Shown here one piece after another: positions 8,555 to 14,710 of a DNA stretch of 14,710 bases. The first letter of the stretch is position 1, and each line of letters begins with the position of its first letter. The stretch lies in the NCBI GenBank assembly GCA_015680635.1, contig JAABOA010000254.1, forward strand, positions 3,636 to 18,345, given 5' to 3'. Source of the DNA: Lunasporangiospora selenospora. Lineage: Eukaryota > Mortierellomycota > Mortierellomycetes > Mortierellales > Mortierellaceae. A program made the translations under genes and the position numbers. A model generated the notes under the pieces. The model had not been told where the DNA came from, ran no database searches, and saw only the letters and a list, made by a program, of their open reading frames with translations.

Positions 8555-11543
8555 TTATGAAGGATCTACGGGGTTGTGTAGTGTGGAATGAAAGGCAAAA
8601 GTCCAGATTGGTGCCCTTTTTTCTATCGAATAAAAATTCCACTGCGTTAAAGAGCTGGTAACATCCATATTCGATATTAACGCCAATTTTACACCTGAAA
8701 TCTCTTTAATATAGCAGGCTAGATTAACTATCCTCCTGAGTATTTCGTTGCCCTCCTCTGCTTCCTGAATGGTAAAATCTACTTTTTCAATTGCTCGAGC
8801 AAGTCGCAACGGGTCTGTCTTTTAGGAGTTGTGACATCTGACAAGTTGGGCGCAATGTCTACCAAAAGCTGTTTCCAGAGGTCGAAGTCGATCTCTTCCC
8901 ATGATCCACCAAAATAGAGTTTCTCCAGTCGACTTTTCACGAATGGGTGCGAGAACCAGGTTGATGAGTCAGGGTCATTCAATACCTCGGTTTTGCTTGG
9001 ATTTTGAAGGCGCCTAATCTCGGGAGAAGGATCATCTACTATCAAGATTTGTCGAAGTCGTTCTGTTGATTTTGTTACTGGTATCTGCTCAATGGTTTGC
9101 ACGGAATAAAGTTCTCTCAAAGCACAGCCAAGAGAAGGCTGGAACTTGTAATGAACGACGTCAAACGCGACAAGCTTTAGCTCCCGCAACATTGGAAATC
9201 CTTTCAGCAGTTGAAGATGGAACATAGTGGCAGCCGGCGATTGAAGTTTGATTTTGACCAGTGAAGGCGAAGACCAGTTCCATGGATAGAATGTGGGTGA
9301 TTGACAAGTATCTTGGGGCTTGGAGCCATTCCCTTGTGAACCTCCTATCCCACCACTCGGTTTCTATGCATTAAAATACAGTTTAGAGTGAGCAGAGGGG
9401 GGGGGGGAGAACAATGGTGTTTTGAAATATTGCATACACATTCAATCAACGACTTGAGCATGAAAAAAGTAATCGACTTACCACTATTTCGGGAGTGCCC
9501 TCCATCGCGGCTCGGCATTCGGCCACATAGAGATTCGCGAAGTACTCTCCCCACCCGGCTTCATTCGCACGAAGCTCCAGGGACTTCAAAGTCTTCATCA
9601 GCTTTAGAGACTCGAAATTGAATCTGACTGCAATATTCCCCCGCAGGATCAATGTTTTTAGTCGTGGCATATTCCATACAGACATGAGAGTCAAGGGGTG
9701 TTTGGCTATTTCGTCTTGAACCGGCTTCGGTACAGGCGTTCTCTCAGCAATTGTGGCAATCTCTGGCCAGTTTAAGGGGCACTCAATGAAGAGTTCCTCC
9801 AAGAGAGGGCATCGGTCGAATGGTCCAAACTCTTGAATATCCAGGATTGTGACCTGAATCTTGCGTATTCTTGGGAGGAACCAGTCAAAGCCGATCCTTC
9901 TTGACCTTGGAATTTCAGAGATCTCTAGAATGGTATTCTGAAACCTTTCTTTTAAACGCAATGGTACATCAGTTCTGAATCTACGTCCTGATCTGACTGT
10001 GATAGCTTCTAAACTCTCTCCGAAAGCAGCCACAGCGTCGTTAAGGGCGTACGTCAGGAATGTTGGGTCACGGCTAGTGTTGAGGTCCAGTTTCGAAAGC
10101 TTGGGAAGGGGTCGTTGTCGAATGTCCCGGAGCAATTCTTGCCGGGTTTCCATGGCAGGATTTGGTGCTCGAGTCAAGACAGCTGGATAGTATGTATCGT
10201 CCATTGCAACACTTGCAGGTGGGACTGCCCACTGGAACAGGAATGGGTTTCCAACACTCAACTGCAGATCGCTTAAGTTGTGGCATCGATGTAGGAATGC
10301 CTCCATGAATGGGCCCTCTCCTTCGTCTAGGCGTTCAATATCAGCATCGACAAGCGATATGAGGCTCTCGACCTCAATCTGGTGAGCATCCTTGTAGACC
10401 CATGGCAGGCACGTCGCCTCCAATGTATGAAGTTTTCCTACAGCACCATAAATCTTCAAAATCGGCTCCACTAAAACACTACGCTGCAGACGGTAGTTTA
10501 TCCACTCTTCTCGGTTAAAAGAGCTAGACCTAGGCGGCCACTCCTCTGTGGGGAAAATTGATCCAAAGAATTTGATCCTCAGGTGTGAGTGATTAACAAA
10601 GGTCTTTCGTTGGAGATGGATAAAATTAATAATGTCCTGTAGAACTCCCCGGATGTTGCACTTGAGCGAATCGTGATCCAGCCAAAGAAGTTGAAGCATT
10701 GGTATCTTGTCCGCAAATAGTTGAAAGTAACCAGCCTCGTGAGTGAAGAATCCCAGCTCTGTGATATGGTTGAAGTTGTGCTGAAGTAATAGCCGGATGA
10801 TTCCTCGAATTGTCCTTGAGTGTGTCGTGTCAGTTTGCTCCTCGATAGTCTCGAACCTAGTCCTCGGAATCTGTACAGGGTCCTCTAGGTGTGGAGACTC
10901 TATACGGTAGACTGGTAGATTCAACAGAAACATATCTGCAGGGACGAGTGATGTGAAGTAGATTGAATAGTCCACAGTGGTCAGTTGAGCAAACTCCTGA
11001 GTGATTGCAGAGCTCTCTCCAAGACCCAATCCGTACTCAAACAAAATAGACTCGAGGCTCGGAGATGGCGTAGTCAAAGCTGCCTTGATCTGACATGGAG
11101 ACAGCGTTGAACAGCGGTCCAATGTTCCTATTTTTTGTTGTGGTTCTATTAATCCCTGTCGAACTAACATCTGACGCTGAAGCGTCGACCGGAGGACAAG
11201 CGCCAGGAATTTTTCACAAACGCGACATGAAGAGTTGGATCCAGCTATTCCAGACAAGTCGTATCTCCAGATCCTTAGCAGCTCATTGACCATTAGCTTT
11301 AGCGCCTCTTCAAAGAAGAATTTGTTCACAGTCAAGAGGCTACAGAGCCCCGTCATGTCTGACTCGAATTGCCGGATAACTATGAGAAGACACTCATTTG
11401 GGAGCTGAACCGGCTGCTGAGTATCTGAACAAGGCAAAGAAAAATGGGGGTTGAATGTCAACAATGGGATTTAATAGGTTTGGAGATTGTTTCAAACCAA
11501 AGGGTATTAAAGGCACCTTGCTGTGCATACTCTGAAAGATCAT
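8555..11543 (-). CDS. F-box/LRR-like protein, third tandem paralog, frame-broken near 3' end
   Basis: Proposed exons are 11543-11531, 11424-9482 and 9363-8555. The first exon is inferred: no ATG precedes LPNECLLIVIRQF in frame, but ATG at 11543, a GTATGC donor and a pyrimidine-rich TTCAG acceptor join in phase to give MIFQNTQQPVQLPNEC. The main exon holds the family start (LLTVNKFFFEEALKLM) and leucine-rich blocks (CHNLSDLQL, LPKLSKLDL, CPLLEELFI, MPRLKTLIL, TLKSLEL). The last intron (9481-9364, GTAAGT...CATAG, phase 0) matches the sister gene. In the last exon the frame meets TAG at 8781-8779, about 75 residues early. Family-like sequence (DPLRLARAIEKVDFTIQEAE, then NLACYIKEISGVKLAL) continues in another frame to TAA at 8557-8555, so one base seems missing at an A4 run near 8820-8823. 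It may be a slightly truncated active gene, an early pseudogene or a sequencing error. Read as it stands it makes about 846 aa. Confidence 0.8.
9364..9481 (-). other. Last intron of the third F-box paralog
   Basis: This is a 118-nt intron with GTAAGT donor (9481-9476) and CATAG acceptor (ending at 9364), phase 0. On the coding strand it carries a C11 run (G11 on plus, 9397-9407). Its position in the protein equals that of the 5144-5235 intron. Confidence 0.85.
11425..11530 (-). other. Proposed first intron of the third F-box paralog
   Basis: This 106-nt interval has a GTATGC donor at 11530-11525 and a classic 3' end: a TTGAC branch-like site, a CCCCCATTTTTCTTTGCC pyrimidine tract, then TTCAG. 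It joins phase 1 exons and supplies the missing start. The acceptor is convincing; the donor and first exon are inferred. Confidence 0.6.
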
Positions 11544-13473
11544 TCTTATGAAGGGTCGCGTAATGCATGAAGATGCGCAACAATTGAGATTCATGCCATT
11601 CGAGAATAAAGCTATTTTTGCACAAGGTTGTTGAGGGGCATCCTTTAAGCCGAGTGACAGGGCCCTGTCAAGTGCCTGGCGGGAGGACACACAACTCTCT
11701 GGATGCTATCATACCATTAAAGTCCTTCATCACTACTACTGCGAGCAGATAGTCTAGGCCCGCATTTCTAGCTTGGTTCTTCACGCTATTCGTCTTTGCA
11801 TGTCCTTGACTGCTGACCACCCCTCAGCTGTGAGTGCTTTATCTAACCCTTCCATGCAATCTCAATTCCATGGTCAGGAAGAGCAATTGACAGTGATGTG
11901 GTAGTACATATTTGTGGTTGCATTAGTGGTATCATATTGAGCCTTGTTTGACGATGGGTCCTCAGACTAGAAGCGAAAGAAGTAATTCATAAATCAAGAA
12001 GTGGCAGCCCTCAATCATCCATTCGAGCCAAGGCAGAGTTAGACACCTCACAGGATATGACTTCAAGTTGTATTGAATTCGTTAGCTAGAGCTTAAAGCT
12101 GATGGCCGCTCTACAAGGGCACAAACAGATGAGGGGTGAATGTGCGAATGTTTGTTTAAGAGTATATCATATGGGTGCGGGATGGAAGCTGTTTGTCGTC
12201 CAAAGACTCTTAGCTTCAAAGTAAGTTTAAGTCTGATCTGAGCTTGTGAAAACAATATGGAGTGAACGTTTATCCCTCGAGACTGAAGCAAGAATTTCTT
12301 CTGGGTAAAAACGTGTGCATGAACAGTACAAAAAACAACCTACCCTTGCACCGTGTTGTTTACATTCATCAAACCTGTTTGAGCGACAATGCCGGCCACT
12401 CTTAATGACAGACGAACCGATCGTTTGACTCCTCGCTTCATCTCTCGTCCCTTGTTCTTGTCTCTATGGATTTTCAATGTTTTTTAATCATCATGGGTCA
12501 GCATGGACAAGTGTATCCCCTTTGTGTGTGGAACAAAGACATTTTTGCAAACGAATAATTCGTTTTTCGAATCCGCAGTGGGCGTAATAGTGCAATGTAC
12601 TCTTTTGTCTATCGTTAGAATATGACGAGTGTCTATGATGTTGATAATACGCTGTCCTGAAATTGGCCATGTGTGTTAGAGTGAGAGTTTTTGCAAAAGT
12701 CTCCAAAAGCCTCCTATCTGAGGCGCGTCTAAAGAACATTGTTCTACTAGAGGGTTGATAATGGAGTGGTCAACAGAGACAAGGAGCAAGGAACTCATGA
12801 GCGTGGGAGGAAGGAGATCTTTCTCGGTCTTCGTGCAGCACCTGGGCTGTGCTGTTGACATGGAAGTGACCGACCGGGCGCATACCCGCAGCGTGAAAAC
12901 AGGCAAGAAGAGAATGGGCGGAGGTTGCGAGAGGTTTCCCTGTCCAGAAATAGAACCTTACGCAGGAGGAAAAGGCGCGTGGACCCTTGTGTCTGCAAAA
13001 GAGATGAGAGAAGAGAAAGAAATGTCAAACACCAGCCAGCCAGTGCGAATAATACATTTCTTGGTGCTTAAACTGACTGGGAATGAAACGTGGGCGGGAG
13101 CGAATCCCCTCACAAGGGCAGGGGCCGCGGGGCGGGTGGGGCAGGGGAGGAGAGAGAAGGAAGGAGGAGCCGCAAAGGGGTAAGGGAGGGGAAGGGATTG
13201 GCAAGCAAGTCGGGATGGCCGCATGTCGTTTTGAGCATGGCAAGACAAGCGAGTGATAAAGATGGGATCCTTGGGCTCCAGACAGGGGCGCGGGATAGAG
13301 CAAGACTTGGCGCAGGTCACCATGGGCCGATCGATGGGTCTGGTCTGGTCTTGTTTGGTCGTCTGGTCTGTCTCGTCTTGTCTGGTCAGCTCTTGTCTGG
13401 TCAGCTCTTGTCTGGCCAACTCTGGCTAAACAGCCGCCGTCAGGGTCTCTATCGGCGCGGGCCATCCTATAGC
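11544..13473. other. Long intergenic region between divergent genes
   Basis: About 1.9 kb lie between the minus-strand F-box gene and the plus-strand membrane-protein gene. No frame here shows family features. Those in the right third (for example 12755-13183 plus, 13465-13025 minus) are products of GC-rich, low-complexity sequence. Base composition changes near 12.8-13.1 kb from mixed or AT-leaning to clearly GC-rich with purine runs (13128-13192). The right part is probably the promoter and 5' leader of the gene starting at 13474. No tRNA was recognised. Confidence 0.5.
13339..13421. repeat. TCTGGTC-rich tandem repeat with three 15-bp units
   Basis: Three consecutive 15-bp units (CTTGTCTGGTCAGCT, the last with two changes) occupy 13377-13391, 13392-13406 and 13407-13421. 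They are preceded by looser TCTGG/TTTGG copies from 13339. The array sits 50-135 bases before the proposed start codon, so it lies in the promoter or 5' leader. It is strongly strand-asymmetric: T/G-rich on the plus strand and A/C-rich on the minus. Confidence 0.9.
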
Positions 13474-14710
13474 ATGCGGCGTCATTGCCATGTGCTTTTC
13501 ACATTCTTAACCTTCTTGTTATTCCTTTTCTCCATCGCTCATTCTGCCCATCGGCATCGGCTTCATCCAAAGTCCTCCACTCTGGCCTGCCGATAACCGC
13601 TCACGTGCATCCTCCACGAGGACTCTGCCATCGACCACCATGGCGCTTCCAACGACCGGCGTTAATCCTGGACCGACAACCCTCCCACCTGTGGTGCGAC
13701 CCCCGGGCACAACCAGCTTCCCTGGCATCGTTCCTACTTCCACTTCAACAACCCAGGCCCTCACCACCCTCACTACCACTACTCTCGCACCTCCAAAGTC
13801 AAGTTCCTCTCGCTCTCCAAAGCCGTCTCGTGTTTCGTCCCAATCACCCTCCTCCCTCCCAATCGCCACTGATACTTCCAAGTCGAGTGATAATGGCGGG
13901 ATGAGCGGTGGTGCTATCGGTGGCCTAGTTGCAGGCATTGTTGTCCTCCTCGCCTGTTCAGTTTTTGGAGGGTTCTTCTTGCTCAAGAAGCGCCGTCAGC
14001 GCTTGGAACTCTCTGGCAAGTCTCGCTTCAACGACCAGCGTGGTTACGGAAGGCCACGAGGTGGCAACAGTGGAGGCGACGACTCGAACGAGACCCAGGA
14101 AAAAAGTCGCCGTGGCCCTAAGAATGGTGAGGGTGAGAACTCTTTCTCAGACCTTTGGGCCGGGTTCGTGCACAAGAAGCAGAAGGGAGAGCACCAAGAC
14201 TCTGCTTCCAGCCCGAGCACTGGCGCATTAGGAACAGCCTCGACTCCTGCGGGAGCGCCAGTGTCCGAAGGGGCCACACTCATCACAGTGAACGATCGTG
14301 GCCTTCCGTCACCAATGACGCTCACTTCCCACCATTTGCAGCACCCAGGAAACAGTGCACAGACACCACCACCACTGCTTCAACAACAACAACAACAACA
14401 GCAGCAGCAACAACAGCAACAGATTCATTATCCATCTCAACAGAACAACATCGCACCGTTGCTTCCAGCACCCATTCAGTACCATCCTTCACCGATAATG
14501 ATGCAGGGCCCGCTACAGCAGCATCCAGCGGCTGCACGTCAATCTTTTATAATCCCACCTCAACAGCAACAGCCAGTTCAGATTACCCCAGGAGTAATGT
14601 ATATGGCTCCGCCGAGCCTCACACCCGGTGCTCCACCAACACCTGTTGTTATGCAGGGCCAAATGGTCTATCAGCCTTCACCGGCTCTTGTCCCCCAACA
14701 ACAGACTGCG
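13474..14710 (+). CDS. Single-pass membrane protein, wall-stress/polarity-sensor-like, 5' part
   Basis: ATG 13474 begins a typical signal peptide: MRRH, a Phe/Leu-rich core at residues 7-21, and a SIAHSA cleavage area near residue 25. That frame stops at 13594. A second frame, open from about 13510 to the window end with only a late ATG at 13640, holds the rest. A 49-nt GT-AG interval (13572-13620) would join them in phase, giving 396 visible codons. The mature part has a Ser/Thr/Pro-rich outer segment (about residues 26-130), likely O-mannosylated. One transmembrane helix follows at about 131-154 (GGLVAGIVVLLACSVFGGFF), then a KKRRQR stop-transfer cluster. The cytoplasmic tail contains SFSDLWAGF, a Q14 run (287-300) and Pro/Gln-rich sequence, and continues past the window. 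The layout recalls Mid2/Wsc-type or Axl2/Skg6-type fungal surface proteins, but no diagnostic extracellular domain is seen. If translation began at 13640 there would be no signal peptide. Confidence 0.75.
13572..13620 (+). other. Proposed short intron after the signal-peptide exon
   Basis: The interval begins GTCCTC and ends CACGAG, is 49 nt long, and restores one continuous frame (…HRLHPK then TLPSTTMALP…). The donor departs from the GTAAGT seen elsewhere in the window and the length is at the low end for fungi. A different splice pair or a one-base sequence error is possible. Confidence 0.35.
14381..14422 (+). repeat. CAA/CAG run encoding polyglutamine (Q14)
   Basis: Fourteen consecutive Gln codons lie in the cytoplasmic tail: six CAA, then a CAG/CAA mix. 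The mixed codons suggest some age or selection on the peptide rather than a fresh single-codon expansion. Smaller Gln clusters follow downstream (near 14563-14574). Confidence 0.95.

Noticed and set aside
12755-13183. Plus-strand 142-codon frame
   Set aside because: It crosses the composition boundary and ends in Gly/Arg/Lys-rich low-complexity sequence, with no domain or coherent hydrophobic pattern.
12958-13465. Two overlapping minus-strand frames with TRADQTRADQT-type repeats
   Set aside because: The peptide repeats come from the 15-bp DNA repeat and GC-rich runs. Both frames are open together in the same low-complexity stretch, which argues for composition and not coding.
13485-13904. 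Plus-strand 139-codon frame
   Set aside because: It is a third-frame shadow of the membrane-protein gene, has no stable hydrophobic segment, and stops just before the transmembrane region of the real frame.
13519-13986. Minus-strand 155-codon Val/Gly-rich frame
   Set aside because: It is antisense to the Ser/Thr/Pro-rich and transmembrane part of the plus-strand gene. Its Val/Gly/Glu bias is the expected mirror of Thr/Pro/Ser codons.
1-14710. CRISPR array, prophage, operon or defence island
   Set aside because: Introns, F-box proteins and an O-mannosylation-type surface protein indicate a fungal nucleus. No regularly spaced repeats or phage/bacterial genes are visible.

Overview
The window looks like nuclear DNA of a filamentous fungus. 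The genes are split by short GT-AG introns (about 90-125 nt). They include F-box/leucine-rich-repeat proteins carrying an LPNECLL...LLTVN(K/R)FFFEEAL N-terminus. From memory, that signature and large F-box expansions fit Mortierella-type soil fungi (Mortierellomycota); this placement is inference, not a search result.

Layout. (1) Positions 1-1572, minus strand: the 5' part of an F-box protein gene that runs off the left edge. (2) About 2085-3965, minus: a decayed F-box/LRR paralog (pseudogene A) with a nonsense codon, frame changes, internal deletions and a ruined splice donor. (3) 4382-7340, minus: an intact three-exon paralog, about 913 aa if the small first exon is right. (4) 7741-8330, minus: a short N-terminal remnant of the same family (pseudogene B). 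(5) 8555-11543, minus: a third long paralog with the same exon layout but a one-base frame break in its last exon. (6) 11544-13473: about 1.9 kb with no convincing gene, ending in a GC-rich zone with a 15-bp tandem repeat. (7) 13474 to the right edge, plus: a secreted-then-anchored membrane protein with signal peptide, Ser/Thr-rich outer part, one transmembrane helix, basic stop-transfer cluster and polyQ-rich tail, resembling fungal wall-stress or polarity sensors. It is incomplete at its 3' end.

Items 2-5 are head-to-tail copies of one family, at different stages of decay. The copies share an intron, so they arose by DNA duplication rather than retrotransposition. F-box proteins normally join Skp1 to form SCF ubiquitin ligases, and the divergent leucine-rich C-terminal parts would choose the target; no substrate can be read from the sequence. 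The sensor-like gene is divergently oriented from the F-box array and has no evident functional tie to it.

I see no CRISPR array, rRNA, tRNA, transposase or phage gene, and no clear new multi-gene system. The most informative signals are the birth-and-death pattern of the F-box array, the hidden first exons, and the frame switch after the signal peptide of the sensor.
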